From Desulfobacterium sp. (lineage in GTDB: Bacteria > Desulfobacterota > Desulfobacteria > Desulfobacterales > Desulfobacteraceae): 50,922 nucleotides of DNA. Both the position numbers and the translations under genes were made by a program. Numbering within the stretch: position 1 is the first letter of the stretch; each line of letters opens with the position of its first letter. The notes under the pieces were generated by a model. It was not told where the DNA came from. It made no database searches and was given only the letters and a program-made list of their open reading frames with translations. Location of the stretch: assembly GCA_016342325.1 (NCBI GenBank), contig JAEINR010000039.1:1-50922 (forward strand), given 5' to 3'. This document shows positions 8,012-17,432 of this stretch, in pieces.

Positions 8012-9562
8012 ATGACGATTTCAACTAACATATCAAGCCTTTTGAGACACCCGGAACAGGGGTATGTCCTTGTTGCCGGCCTTGGCGTATCCGGGATATC
8101 CATTGCCCGGTTCTTGAAATCAAAGGGGCTCCATGTGGTTGCAGCGGACAGCAATCCGTCACGAACCGAGGAGGCAACAGCCCTTGAGGCCCTTGGCATT
8201 CGCTGCGAGATCGGAAGCCACAGGGCTGAGACCTTTGAGAATGCCGCCCTTATCGTGACAAGCCCCGGCATTCCCTTGGACATGGAATATTTTAACCGGG
8301 CCCGGTCCAAGGGCGTTGTTGTCACAGGGGAGCTGGATCTGTTCTCGGTTTTTCTCAAACAACCCCTGGTGGCGGTCACCGGCACCAACGGTAAGACCAC
8401 GGTCACGACCCTGATCAGTGAGATGCTGAAGGCGTCCGGGCTGGATGTTTTTACCGGGGGTAATATTGGAACGCCCTTGGTGGATTACCTGACCTCGGAC
8501 ACCACGGCCCATGTGGTGGTGGCTGAGCTGAGCAGTTTTCAGCTGGATGCGGCCACGGATTTCATACCCGACGTGGGCGTCCTTCTCAATATTGCCGAGG
8601 ATCACCTGGACCGGTATCCGGATTTTGACGGGTATGTTCAATCCAAGTGGAGCCTGTTCAACAACCAGTCCCAAAGTTGTGCTGCCGTTGTCAACGTCGG
8701 CCTCAACGATCTTGCCGCCCGGAAAAGCGGCCTCAACTCCCGGTTCATGACTTTTGGTCCGGCAGGGGAGGGGGGGGGCGACAGTGCAACCATGGCCACC
8801 GGTCACCCGGCAGGGGAGGGGGGGCAAAACAGCGCGACCCATACCCATTTTTCCCCGGCAGGGGAGGGTAGGGGGGGCAACAGCCCGGCCCATACCGATT
8901 TTTCCCCGGAAGGGGAGGGGAGGGTGGGCTACAGTGCGACCATTGCCACCGATGCCATCACCCTTATAAATGAAACCGATCACCATTGCCTGGATCTCTC
9001 CGCTGTTCGGCTCAAGGGCGCCCACAACCGGGAGAACCTGGCTGCCGCCGCCCTGGCCACCCTGGCCGCAGGCGGAAATATCATTGGAATAGAAGCCGTG
9101 ATCGCAGGCTTTAGCGGACTACCCCACAGAACCCAGTACGTTGCCACCGTTGACGGGGTGGACTACTACAACGACTCCAAGGGAACCAACCCCCATGCGG
9201 TCATGGGCGCTCTCAAGGGCTTTGACAGGGTGGTCCTCATCATTGGCGGGCGGAGCAAACAGACCGATTTTTCCTGCCTGATCCCATTGGTGAAAGAGCG
9301 GGTCAAGGCGATCATCGCCATTGGGGAGGCAAAAGAAGAGATTGAGACTGCCCTCAGGGGCGCCGCCCGGATCATGATGGCCGACGCCATGGCCGAGGCC
9401 GTAACAACGGCCCAACGTGTTTCGGTCCCGGGAGACATTGTGCTGCTCTCCCCGGGATGCTCCAGTTTTGACATGTACAAGAATTACGGCCATAGGGGCA
9501 ATGATTTTACGGACCTTGTAAACCAACTCGACCCACAGGCCACAGGCACAGGTACAGGATAG
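8012..9562 (+). CDS. murD: UDP-MurNAc-L-alanine:D-glutamate ligase MurD with internal repeat insertion
   Basis: MurD adds D-Glu to UDP-MurNAc-L-Ala in the cytoplasm. The ATP loop GTNGKTT is at 124-130, the likely carbamylated lysine is Lys212 (QSKWSLF), and the C-terminal domain contains YYNDSKGTNPHA and LLSPGCSSFDM. At 516 residues it is about 60-70 longer than usual. The excess is residues 250-315, four Gly/Pro/Glu-rich repeats beginning PAGEG or PEGEG, placed in the middle domain after FMTFG. The reading frame stays open and all catalytic motifs are present, so the enzyme is probably functional with a tolerated loop. The start lies 9 bases after mraY; ftsW begins right after the stop. Confidence 0.95.
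   Translation: MTISTNISSLLRHPEQGYVLVAGLGVSGISIARFLKSKGLHVVAADSNPSRTEEATALEALGIRCEIGSHRAETFENAALIVTSPGIPLDMEYFNRARSKGVVVTGELDLFSVFLKQPLVAVTGTNGKTTVTTLISEMLKASGLDVFTGGNIGTPLVDYLTSDTTAHVVVAELSSFQLDAATDFIPDVGVLLNIAEDHLDRYPDFDGYVQSKWSLFNNQSQSCAAVVNVGLNDLAARKSGLNSRFMTFGPAGEGGGDSATMATGHPAGEGGQNSATHTHFSPAGEGRGGNSPAHTDFSPEGEGRVGYSATIATDAITLINETDHHCLDLSAVRLKGAHNRENLAAAALATLAAGGNIIGIEAVIAGFSGLPHRTQYVATVDGVDYYNDSKGTNPHAVMGALKGFDRVVLIIGGRSKQTDFSCLIPLVKERVKAIIAIGEAKEEIETALRGAARIMMADAMAEAVTTAQRVSVPGDIVLLSPGCSSFDMYKNYGHRGNDFTDLVNQLDPQATGTGTG
8759..8956 (+). repeat. Four-copy imperfect tandem repeat (48, 48, 51, 51 bp) inside murD
   Basis: Units start at 8759, 8807, 8855 and 8906 with CCGGCAGGGGAGGG (CCGGAAGGGGAGGG in the last). 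Each continues into a segment like ACAGTGCGACCATGCC. Spacings of 48, 48 and 51 are multiples of three, so the reading frame is kept. Units translate to 16-17 residues of the form PAGEGxxxxSATxxT. The G-rich strand is strongly asymmetric. This looks like a dispersed G-rich repeat or minisatellite that expanded inside a gene. Confidence 0.9.
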
Positions 9563-10681
9563 ATGAGCGATACTGACACCAAAATACATGCGTTTTTCGG
9601 TGAGGCCACCATCCTCTTTCCGGTTCTGCTGCTTGCAGGCATGGGCATTGTCATGGTTTACAGCGCAAGCTCGGCCATCGGTCTTGAACGGTTCGACAAT
9701 AACCTTTTCTATATGCAGCGCCAGGCGGTTTTCTGCCTTATCAGCCTGGGTGTCATGTTCACGGCTGCATCCTTTCCATTCAGGTTTTTGAAGGTGTTTG
9801 CCTATATTCTGATAGGGGTTGCCCTGGCACTCCTGGTGGCGGTCCAGGTGCCGTCCCTGGGCCACAGTGCTGGCGGGGCCTGTCGGTGGATCTCCGTTGG
9901 CGGGTTCACCTTTCAGCCCTCCGAGTTCACCAAACTTGCCCTGGTGCTGTTCCTGGGATACTCCCTTTCAAAGAAACAGGAGATGATCCGGAATTTCTCC
10001 GTGGGGTTCATGCCCCACGTGATCCTGCTGATGGTGCTTGCCATTCTTATCCTCATGCAGCCCGATTTCGGCACGGTTTTGATCCTGGGCTGCATCACCT
10101 GGGGCATGATGTTTGTGGCCGGGGTCAGGATCTGGCACCTGATGCTTCCCTTACCCTTTCTCGTGCCCATCGGCTACTTTTTGATTTACCGGGTGGATTA
10201 CCGCATGCAGCGAATCCTGGCGTTCATGAACCCCTGGGAAGATCCCTTGAACACCGGCTACCAGATCACCCATTCCCTCAAGGCCTTTGGGTCCGGAGGA
10301 ATCTTCGGCAAGGGTATCGGCCTTGGCATGCAGAAGCTCTACTATCTGCCGGAGCCCCACACCGACTTTATCCTGTCGGTGATCGGGGAGGAGCTGGGCC
10401 TTGCAGGGGTGCTTACCATCCTGGGTCTCTACGCCATCATCCTGTGGCGGGGGGCGGCCATTGCACGGCGGTCGGAAAACCTTTTCGGGGCCTTTGTGGC
10501 TTCAGGAATTGTCATCAGCCTCGGGCTCCAGGTCATCATCAACGCAGGGGTTGCCATGGGGGTTCTGCCCACCAAGGGGCTGACCCTGCCGTTTTTAAGT
10601 TACGGCGGCACCTCATTGCTTGTGCACATGGCGGGCATGGGAATATTAATGAACATCGGAGCCAATACGGAAAATGGATAA
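9563..10681 (+). CDS. ftsW: Septal SEDS glycosyltransferase FtsW
   Basis: FtsW polymerises lipid II glycan strands at the septum together with FtsI. The 372-residue protein has about ten transmembrane segments. SEDS-family sites are visible: VYSASS near residue 33, a QPSEFTKLALV segment near 115, QPDFGT, the GxGxGMQKLYYLPEPHTDFI region, and LPFLSYGGTS near the C-terminus. Its ATG directly follows the murD stop. Its end overlaps the murG start by 8 bases. Confidence 0.96.
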   Translation: MSDTDTKIHAFFGEATILFPVLLLAGMGIVMVYSASSAIGLERFDNNLFYMQRQAVFCLISLGVMFTAASFPFRFLKVFAYILIGVALALLVAVQVPSLGHSAGGACRWISVGGFTFQPSEFTKLALVLFLGYSLSKKQEMIRNFSVGFMPHVILLMVLAILILMQPDFGTVLILGCITWGMMFVAGVRIWHLMLPLPFLVPIGYFLIYRVDYRMQRILAFMNPWEDPLNTGYQITHSLKAFGSGGIFGKGIGLGMQKLYYLPEPHTDFILSVIGEELGLAGVLTILGLYAIILWRGAAIARRSENLFGAFVASGIVISLGLQVIINAGVAMGVLPTKGLTLPFLSYGGTSLLVHMAGMGILMNIGANTENG

Positions 10682-11774
10682 AAAAGCCATGAAAATAATC
10701 ATTGCAGGCGGAAAGACCGGGGGACATCTGTTCCCGGGCATCGCCATTGCCCAGGCTTTTTTGAGGATCGATCCCCGGACCGAGATTCTTTTTGTGGGAA
10801 CCGGTGAAGCATTTGAAATCACCACCCTTGAACGGTACGGATTTTCCCATACCGGCATTACCATCTCCGGTATCAAGGGCAAGGGCATTTTCGACAAGAT
10901 CCGCTCCATGGCAAAGATCCCCGGCTCCCTGTTCCAGGCGTTGTCCATCATCAACGGTTTTAAGCCCGATCTTGTCATGGGGGTCGGCGGATATTCCTCC
11001 GGCCCGGTGGTTCTGGGGGCAAGGCTATGGGGGGCGCTGACGGCCATCCAGGAGCAGAACGCCATTCCCGGCATCACCAACAGGATTCTTTCACGGTTCT
11101 GCCACGTGGTCTTTACCGCGTTCAAGACCACCCAGGGATTATCCAACCGGGCCGTTACCATCCACACGGGCAACCCGGTTCGTACCCAAGGGCCTGGGGA
11201 ACAAACCGGCCCATTAAGGAATTCCGGCCGGTTCAACCTGCTCGTGACCGGCGGAAGCCAGGGGGCCCACTCCATCAACCAGGCCGTACTTGGGGCGGTT
11301 AATCTTCTCACTGATCCCGATGCCTTGAGCATCGTCCATCAGACCGGAAAACAGGACGAAAAAGAGGTGGCAGAGCGTTACAGGGAAATGGGAATCAAGG
11401 CCACGGCAAAGGCGTTTTTTAATGACATGCCCGGGCTCATGGCATCGGCGGACCTGATCATATCACGGGCCGGGGCCGGCAGCATCTCCGAGATCACGGC
11501 CATGGGAAAACCCTCACTTCTCATTCCCTATCCCTATGCCGCCGATGATCACCAGCGGTACAATGCCAGGAACGTGGCTGACCAGGGTGCGTGCTGGATG
11601 ATCCTGGACAAGGATCTCACCCCGGAAGGGTTACAGGAAACCATTGAATTTTCTATAAACAATCCGGACAAGCTCCGCTCCATGGGCGGGGCTGCAAAGG
11701 ATATGAGCATGCCGGACGCGGACAGGACCATTGCGGAAACCTGTCTGGCCATGGCACGAGAACAAGGAATCTAA
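10674..11774 (+). CDS. murG: UDP-GlcNAc:lipid I N-acetylglucosaminyltransferase MurG
   Basis: MurG converts lipid I to lipid II on the inner face of the membrane. The 366 residues show the N-terminal GGKTGGHLFPG loop, GVGGYSSGP, the VTGGSQGA loop that starts the second Rossmann domain, and the nucleotide-sugar site SRAGAGSISEI followed by YPYAADDHQ. The first ATG (10674) overlaps ftsW. The ATG at 10689 (MKIIIAGG) is an equally plausible start by homology. murC follows immediately. Confidence 0.96.
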   Translation: MDKKAMKIIIAGGKTGGHLFPGIAIAQAFLRIDPRTEILFVGTGEAFEITTLERYGFSHTGITISGIKGKGIFDKIRSMAKIPGSLFQALSIINGFKPDLVMGVGGYSSGPVVLGARLWGALTAIQEQNAIPGITNRILSRFCHVVFTAFKTTQGLSNRAVTIHTGNPVRTQGPGEQTGPLRNSGRFNLLVTGGSQGAHSINQAVLGAVNLLTDPDALSIVHQTGKQDEKEVAERYREMGIKATAKAFFNDMPGLMASADLIISRAGAGSISEITAMGKPSLLIPYPYAADDHQRYNARNVADQGACWMILDKDLTPEGLQETIEFSINNPDKLRSMGGAAKDMSMPDADRTIAETCLAMAREQGI

Positions 11775-13145
11775 ATGTATCAGAAGAACTATCACATATA
11801 TTTTGTCGGCATTGGCGGCATCGGCATGAGCGGGATTGCAGAGTTGCTCCTGAGCCTGGGATACAGGGTGTCGGGATCGGACCTGAAGCTCTCCTCCATC
11901 ACCAGCCGTCTGGAAGGACTGGGGGCGGTGATTTACCAGGGTCACAACGGCGACCAGATAAAGGGTGCCGATGTCCTTGTCACCTCAACGGCCATAGCGG
12001 CTGACAATCCCGAGGTGGCAGCGGCAAAAGAGCACGCCGTCTCCATCATCCCCAGGGCGGAGATGCTGGCGGAGCTCATGCGCATCAAATACTCCATTGC
12101 AGTGTCCGGGGCCCATGGCAAGACCAGCACCACCTCCATGGTGGCCTCCATCCTTAACACCGCAGGCCTTGATCCAACGGTTGTGGTGGGGGGGCTATTG
12201 AAGAACCTTGGCACCAACGCCCTCCACGGCAAGGGGGAGTACATTGTGGCCGAGGCGGACGAGAGCGACGGTTCGTTTCTCAAGTACTCGCCAGCCATTG
12301 CAGCGGTCACCAACATCGATCTTGAGCACCTGGATTTTTATAAGGACATCGAGGATATCAAGGACAACTTCGTCAAGTTCATCAATTCGGTTCCCTTTTA
12401 CGGACTGGCCGTGCTCAGCCTGGACAACGAGCACATCCAGGCGATCCTGCCGCGGATAACCGTGCGTCATACCACCTTTGGTTTCACGGCCCAGGCAGAC
12501 CTCCAGGCAAAGGACATCCGCTTTGAGGGAAGAAAGGGCCATTTCACGGTTGTCCACAGGGGAGAGACCCTGGGAGAGATATCCCTCAACGTTGCGGGCA
12601 AGCACAACATCTCAAACTCCCTGGCCGCCATTGCCGTGGCATTTGAGCTGAAAATTGATTTTGTCACCATTAAGGAGGCCCTGGAGGGATTAGAAGGGGT
12701 CAAGCGGCGGTTGGAGAACAAGGGTAAAAAGAACGGGATCACGGTCATGGACGATTACGGCCACCACCCCACCGAAGTGAAGACCACCCTTAAGGCGGTC
12801 CGGGAGAGCTGGCCCAACCAGCGGTTGGTGGTGGTGTTCCAGCCCCATCGGTATACCCGCACCGAGGCGTTGTTCCCCGAGTTTACCCGTGCCTTTTACC
12901 AGTCCGATCTTTTGTATATTCTGCCCATCTATGCGGCCAGTGAAGCGCCCATTGAGGGGGTTGATTCCCAGGCTTTGTGCAGGGGTGTCCGGGAACACGG
13001 CCATAAAAATGTTTGTTGCGTGGATGATTTTGACCATTGCCTCTCCCTGTTGTCCGACAGCATGGCGGAGGGGGATCTGGTGCTGACCCTGGGCGCCGGA
13101 GATGTTTACAACCTTGGAGAACAGCTATTGGAGCAATTGTCGTGA
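11775..13145 (+). CDS. murC: UDP-N-acetylmuramate:L-alanine ligase MurC
   Basis: MurC attaches the first stem amino acid, L-Ala, to UDP-MurNAc. The 456-residue length is typical. The N-terminal Rossmann loop GIGGIGMSG is at 12-20, the ATP loop GAHGKTSTT at 112-120, and the central domain has EADESDGSFL. The C-terminal domain contains DDYGHHPTEV and FQPHRYTR. The ATG follows the murG stop without a gap, and the TGA stop shares a base with the murB ATG (TGATG). Confidence 0.97.
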   Translation: MYQKNYHIYFVGIGGIGMSGIAELLLSLGYRVSGSDLKLSSITSRLEGLGAVIYQGHNGDQIKGADVLVTSTAIAADNPEVAAAKEHAVSIIPRAEMLAELMRIKYSIAVSGAHGKTSTTSMVASILNTAGLDPTVVVGGLLKNLGTNALHGKGEYIVAEADESDGSFLKYSPAIAAVTNIDLEHLDFYKDIEDIKDNFVKFINSVPFYGLAVLSLDNEHIQAILPRITVRHTTFGFTAQADLQAKDIRFEGRKGHFTVVHRGETLGEISLNVAGKHNISNSLAAIAVAFELKIDFVTIKEALEGLEGVKRRLENKGKKNGITVMDDYGHHPTEVKTTLKAVRESWPNQRLVVVFQPHRYTRTEALFPEFTRAFYQSDLLYILPIYAASEAPIEGVDSQALCRGVREHGHKNVCCVDDFDHCLSLLSDSMAEGDLVLTLGAGDVYNLGEQLLEQLS

Positions 13146-14086
13146 TGCAGGCCGTGGCCGATAACCTTTCCCGGGGGTGCGATATCTTGAAGCAAGAGTT
13201 TGCCCTTGTTGCGGACGAGCCCATGGCTCGCCACACCTCATTCAAGGTGGGCGGGACTGCGGATCTCTTTGCAACACCTTCCTCCCAGGATGAGCTGATT
13301 CCCATCGTTGCCCGTGCCAAGGCGCTTAAGGTGCCCGTTACCCTCATGGGTTGCGGCACCAACCTCCTGGTCAGGGACAAGGGAATCCGGGGGCTTGTGC
13401 TTTCCATGAAGCGCATCAATGCTGCCCCCACCCTCACCCGGGTCAGCGGGACGGAAAGCCTTGTGACCGCATCCTCGGGGGTCATCCTTTCAACCCTTGC
13501 ACGGTTTGCCATGGATCATGGCCTGGACGGATTCGGGTTTGCAGCCGGGATACCCGGCACGGTTGGAGGCGCTGTCATGATGAACGCAGGCACGGCCATG
13601 GGAACCATTTGCGACACCCTTGCCACCCTTGAGATCCTGTGCCAAGACGGAGAAGTCAGAACGGTTGATCGCAGGGAACTGGGTTTCTCTCACAGGAAAC
13701 TCTCTTTTAACGGCTTGGGGCCGGGGGTGCTGATACTTACGGCAAGCTTTCTCCTTGTGCAAGGAGACAAAACTGCCATGAAGGCCAAGTGGCTTGCCCA
13801 TCTTGAAAAACGGCGGGCAAATCAGCCGGGATCGGCGGCAAGTGCGGGATGCTTCTTTAAGAACCCTGACAATGAACGCCCGGCAGGGTTGCTCATCGAC
13901 CGGGCCGGACTCAAGGGCAGGCGCTGTGGCAACGCCATGGTCTCTGAGGCCCACGGCAACTTCATCGTTAATCTGGGGGGGGCCACGGCAAGTGAGATCC
14001 TTACCCTGAAGCGCATGGTCGAGACCGAGGTGAAAAACCAATTCAATGTTGATCTCAAACCCGAGGTGAAAATTGAAGGCGAATAA
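13145..14086 (+). CDS. murB: UDP-N-acetylenolpyruvoylglucosamine reductase MurB
   Basis: MurB reduces enolpyruvyl-UDP-GlcNAc to UDP-MurNAc with NADPH and FAD. The FAD-binding segments MGCGTNLLVRDKGIRGLV and GFAAGIPGTVGGAVMMNAG are clear, as is the substrate segment GSAASAGCFFKNP and the C-terminal SEAHGNFIVN. The frame is open farther upstream, but the ATG at 13145 overlapping the murC stop gives a normal 313-residue protein. The SAGCFFKNP form suggests a type II MurB. The 3' end overlaps ftsQ. Confidence 0.96.
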   Translation: MQAVADNLSRGCDILKQEFALVADEPMARHTSFKVGGTADLFATPSSQDELIPIVARAKALKVPVTLMGCGTNLLVRDKGIRGLVLSMKRINAAPTLTRVSGTESLVTASSGVILSTLARFAMDHGLDGFGFAAGIPGTVGGAVMMNAGTAMGTICDTLATLEILCQDGEVRTVDRRELGFSHRKLSFNGLGPGVLILTASFLLVQGDKTAMKAKWLAHLEKRRANQPGSAASAGCFFKNPDNERPAGLLIDRAGLKGRRCGNAMVSEAHGNFIVNLGGATASEILTLKRMVETEVKNQFNVDLKPEVKIEGE

Positions 14087-14960
14087 AAAAATAAGAAAAA
14101 ACATAAGTCGATCAACGGACGGGAAAACTTCGGTGCTGGAGTTTGATTTCATGCACAGCCTCGATCTGGGACTCAAGTTCATCCTGGTAATCGTGGCGGT
14201 TTCCCTGTTCAGCCTTGCATTGATCTTTGTCCACGATCTTGTGACCCAGAGCTCTTATTTCGGCTTAAAGACGATCAATGTTTCCGGGACCAACACCCTT
14301 GACAGGGCCGAGGTGCTCTCCCAGGCCGAGATCGCTGAAGGGGACAATGTGCTGGGCATCAACCTGAACACGGTCCGTCTGAAGCTGATCGCCCATCCCT
14401 GGATTCGGGATGCCGCCGTTAGTCGTCAGATTCCCTCGACCCTTTCCATCACGGTGGTGGAGGAGCAGGCCGTTGCAAAGGCGGTGGTGGACGATGAGTT
14501 AGAAATTCTCCTGGACATCCAGGGCCAGCCCTTTAAACGGTACGATCCGGGCCTGGATATCCGGGCGTCCAGCCTGCCTGCGATCTTCGGGCTCACGCTT
14601 GAATCCATGGACCCGGGGTACGGGTTTTCAGGAAAATTGCACGATGCGGTCGTGGCGGTGCTTGCTTTGAAGGGCATTGACAGGATTGATAAGATAACCG
14701 CGGACAGGGATGTCGGCATCAAGATCGCGACCCGGATCTTTGACGGCCGGGATGCCGTGGGCAACACGCCGATAACTTTGAAGCTCGGGTTTGATGGATT
14801 TCAAGCGAAATTGAACAATGTTGAGCAGATCATCGACTATATGGAAACATCCGTCGCCCAAAAGAGGCTCAGCTGCATTGACATGTTTAACATCAGAAGC
14901 GTCACAGTAACGCTTGAAGATAAAGATATTATGCCCGGCACTATTAAAGGAGGTGCTTGA
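14073..14960 (+). CDS. ftsQ: Cell division protein FtsQ
   Basis: FtsQ is a bitopic membrane protein of the divisome. The 295-residue product has a basic N-terminus, one transmembrane segment at about 34-54, a POTRA domain (about 63-133, INVSGTNTLDRAEVLSQA), and a beta domain after it (ending near residue 275). The start is TTG within the end of murB (14-base overlap), with GAGGTG upstream. FtsQ is poorly conserved, but size, topology and position between murB and ftsA make the call firm. Confidence 0.92.
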   Translation: MKANKKIRKNISRSTDGKTSVLEFDFMHSLDLGLKFILVIVAVSLFSLALIFVHDLVTQSSYFGLKTINVSGTNTLDRAEVLSQAEIAEGDNVLGINLNTVRLKLIAHPWIRDAAVSRQIPSTLSITVVEEQAVAKAVVDDELEILLDIQGQPFKRYDPGLDIRASSLPAIFGLTLESMDPGYGFSGKLHDAVVAVLALKGIDRIDKITADRDVGIKIATRIFDGRDAVGNTPITLKLGFDGFQAKLNNVEQIIDYMETSVAQKRLSCIDMFNIRSVTVTLEDKDIMPGTIKGGA

Positions 14961-14961
14961 T

Positions 14962-16188
14962 TTGCAGGAACAAGAAAGAATTATCGTAGGGCTCGACATC
15001 GGAACCACAAAAATCTGTGCCGTTGTCGGAGAGCTTTCCCAGGGTGAAATCAGCATCATCGGCATGGGGTCCCACCCATCCAACGGGCTCAGGAAGGGCG
15101 CCGTGGTCAATATCGAGTCCACGGTGGAATCCATTAAAAAGGCCGTTGAAGAGGCTGAAGTGATGGCCGGATGCGAGATCTCCTCTGTCTATGTCGGCAT
15201 CGCAGGCGGTCACATCAAGGGGTTCAACAGCCATGGCATCATCGCCATCAAGGGACGGGAGATCATTCAGAACGACGTGGAGCGGGTGATCGATGCGGCA
15301 AGCGCCGTTGCCATCCCCATGGACCGGGAAACCATCCATGTGATTCCCCAGGAGTTTATCGTGGATGACCAGGAGTCGATCCAGAATCCCGTGGGCATGA
15401 CCGGTGTGCGGCTGGAGACAAAGATCCACATTGTCACCGGGGCCGTATCGTCGGCCCGGAACATCGTCAAGTGCTGCAACAAGGCGGGCCTTGACGTGTG
15501 CGACATCGTGCTCGAGTCCCTGGCTTCCGGGGAGGCGGTTCTCACCCCTGAGGAGAAAGAGCTGGGATGTGCCCTTGCCGACATCGGCGGGGGAACCACG
15601 GATCTTGCCATCTTCAAGGGCAACAACATTAAGCACACATTTGAGCTGACCCTGGGGGGCCACAACCTGACCAACGATATCTCCATTGGTCTCAGGACAC
15701 CCCTGGCAGAGGCGGAAAAGATCAAGGTCAACCACGGCACCTGTCTCCCGGAGAGCATCCGTAAAGGCGAGACCATTGATGTGCCCGGGGTGGGGGGCCG
15801 GGATCCAAAGAGCCTTCCCAAGGAGATCCTGGCTGAGATCCTGGAACCCCGGGTGGAGGAAATGTTCTCCATCCTCAGGGAGGAGATTTTCAGCCACGGC
15901 CTTGAGAATGCATTCCCGTCAGGCCTGGTGCTCACCGGCGGAAGCGCCCTCTTGGAAGGCATTTCCGATGTGGTGGAGGGGGTTTTTTCCGTCCCCGTTC
16001 GCCTGGGCGAGCCCCGGAATATCGGGGGGCTCAAGGATGTGGTCAAGAATCCCAGCTTTGCAACCGGTGTGGGGCTTGTGATCTACGGCAGCCGAAACAG
16101 CACCGGCGAACAGATTGGAGGCAGTGAAAACAAACTGTTTTCAAAGCTTTTGAAACGAATGAAACAATGGTTTAAAGATGTTATCTAA
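14962..16188 (+). CDS. ftsA: Cell division protein FtsA
   Basis: FtsA is an actin-like ATPase that tethers FtsZ to the membrane. The TTG at 14962 is chosen because AGGAGGTG ends 6 bases upstream. This gives 408 residues beginning MQEQERIIVGLDIGTTK. An upstream in-frame ATG at 14914 lies within ftsQ and would add 16 unconserved residues. Visible motifs are GLDIGTTK (phosphate 1), ADIGGGTTDLAIF (phosphate 2) and LTGGSALLEG (adenosine). The C-terminus ends in a basic amphipathic helix (KLFSKLLKRMKQWFKDVI), the membrane-targeting sequence. Confidence 0.96.
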   Translation: MQEQERIIVGLDIGTTKICAVVGELSQGEISIIGMGSHPSNGLRKGAVVNIESTVESIKKAVEEAEVMAGCEISSVYVGIAGGHIKGFNSHGIIAIKGREIIQNDVERVIDAASAVAIPMDRETIHVIPQEFIVDDQESIQNPVGMTGVRLETKIHIVTGAVSSARNIVKCCNKAGLDVCDIVLESLASGEAVLTPEEKELGCALADIGGGTTDLAIFKGNNIKHTFELTLGGHNLTNDISIGLRTPLAEAEKIKVNHGTCLPESIRKGETIDVPGVGGRDPKSLPKEILAEILEPRVEEMFSILREEIFSHGLENAFPSGLVLTGGSALLEGISDVVEGVFSVPVRLGEPRNIGGLKDVVKNPSFATGVGLVIYGSRNSTGEQIGGSENKLFSKLLKRMKQWFKDVI

Positions 16189-16211
16189 ATATACTCAAAG
16201 GAGGGGGTAAT

Positions 16212-17429
16212 ATGAATTTTTCCTACGTGGAAAGTGAAAAAACGGCAAAGATCAAGGTCATTGGAGTCGGTGGGGCCGGCGGAAATGCTGTCAACAACAT
16301 GATCGACGCAAATCTCCAGGGGGTGAAATTCATCGCCGCCAACACCGATGCCCAGGCCCTTGACATCTCCAAGGCCGAGCTGAAGATCCAGCTGGGCACC
16401 CAGCTCACCGAGGGACTTGGCGCCGGTGCCAACCCAAACGTGGGCAGGGATGCCGCCACCGAGAACATTGACGAGATCCGGGCCGCCCTTGAAGGCAGCC
16501 ACATGGTGTTCATTACAGCGGGTTTCGGCGGCGGCACGGGCACGGGTGCGGCACCTGTGATTGCCGAGGTGTGCCAGGAGCTTGGCATCCTCACCGTCGC
16601 AGTTGTGTCAAAACCCTTCTCATTTGAGGGCAAAAAAAGAGCCGCCCAGGCCGAAGAGGGCATTGAGAAGCTCAGGGACATCACGGACACGGTCATCACC
16701 ATTCCCAACGACAGGCTCAGGGGAATTGCAGGCAAGGGCGCAAAGATGGTTGACATGTTCGTCAAGGCGGACGAGATCCTCCACCATTCCGTAAAGGGTA
16801 TCACCGACCTCATCATGCTGCCGGGCTTGGTCAACCTCGATTTTGCCGATGTAAGAACCACCATGTCCAAGGCCGGTATGGCCCTCATGGGTATTGGTAT
16901 CGCCTCGGGTGAGAACAGAGCCGTGGAGGCTGCGGAACGTGCCATCTCCCATCCCCTTCTCGAGGATATCTCCATTTCAGGCGCCAGGGGCGTTCTCATG
17001 AACATCACCTGTTCCAGCGATCTTACCCTGGACGAGATGACCGAAGCCTCCGACCGCATCCACCAGGAGGTCGGCGACGACGCTGAGATCATCTGGGGCC
17101 AGGCCATTGATGAGAGCCTGGGAGACGAGATGAGGGTGACCGTGATCGCAACCGGCATCGGTCCAAACGAGGCTCCGGGAAAGAATGTGCACAGGATCGA
17201 AACTGCACGGCCGAGGCAGGAGCGGGCTGCCACGGGAGAGTCCTTTGCCAGGGGACAGGTCAGGGAACCCACCAAGGAGGAGCTCGAGAACTGGAACGAG
17301 GCCGATGAACCCGTCATGGTCCAGCAGAAACAAGCCGTTAATGATGATGGCCGAAGCCGATATAGGGGCGTTTCCCTGGACAGCGAAAACCTTGAGATCC
17401 CAACATTCTTAAGAAGGAAAGCCGACTGA
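16212..17429 (+). CDS. ftsZ: Cell division GTPase FtsZ
   Basis: FtsZ polymerises into the cytokinetic ring. The 405-residue protein has GVGGAGGNAVN at 18-28, the tubulin signature GGGTGTG at 106-112, NLDFADVRT (T7 loop region) and the conserved C-terminal peptide LEIPTFLRRK after a variable linker (about 320-393). The strong Shine-Dalgarno AAAGGAGGGGG lies 3-4 bases before the ATG. This is the last division gene of the dcw cluster. The radical-SAM gene starts 3 bases after its stop. Confidence 0.98.
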   Translation: MNFSYVESEKTAKIKVIGVGGAGGNAVNNMIDANLQGVKFIAANTDAQALDISKAELKIQLGTQLTEGLGAGANPNVGRDAATENIDEIRAALEGSHMVFITAGFGGGTGTGAAPVIAEVCQELGILTVAVVSKPFSFEGKKRAAQAEEGIEKLRDITDTVITIPNDRLRGIAGKGAKMVDMFVKADEILHHSVKGITDLIMLPGLVNLDFADVRTTMSKAGMALMGIGIASGENRAVEAAERAISHPLLEDISISGARGVLMNITCSSDLTLDEMTEASDRIHQEVGDDAEIIWGQAIDESLGDEMRVTVIATGIGPNEAPGKNVHRIETARPRQERAATGESFARGQVREPTKEELENWNEADEPVMVQQKQAVNDDGRSRYRGVSLDSENLEIPTFLRRKAD

Positions 17430-17432
17430 TAG

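Noticed and set aside
8759-8956. Repeats in murD as a CRISPR array
   Set aside because: Units are directly adjacent without spacers, are imperfect, and keep the reading frame of murD.
9886-10692. Long plus-strand open frame (268 codons) within ftsW
   Set aside because: It is a shadow frame of the GC-rich ftsW gene. Its product is His/Pro/Arg-rich with no family resemblance.
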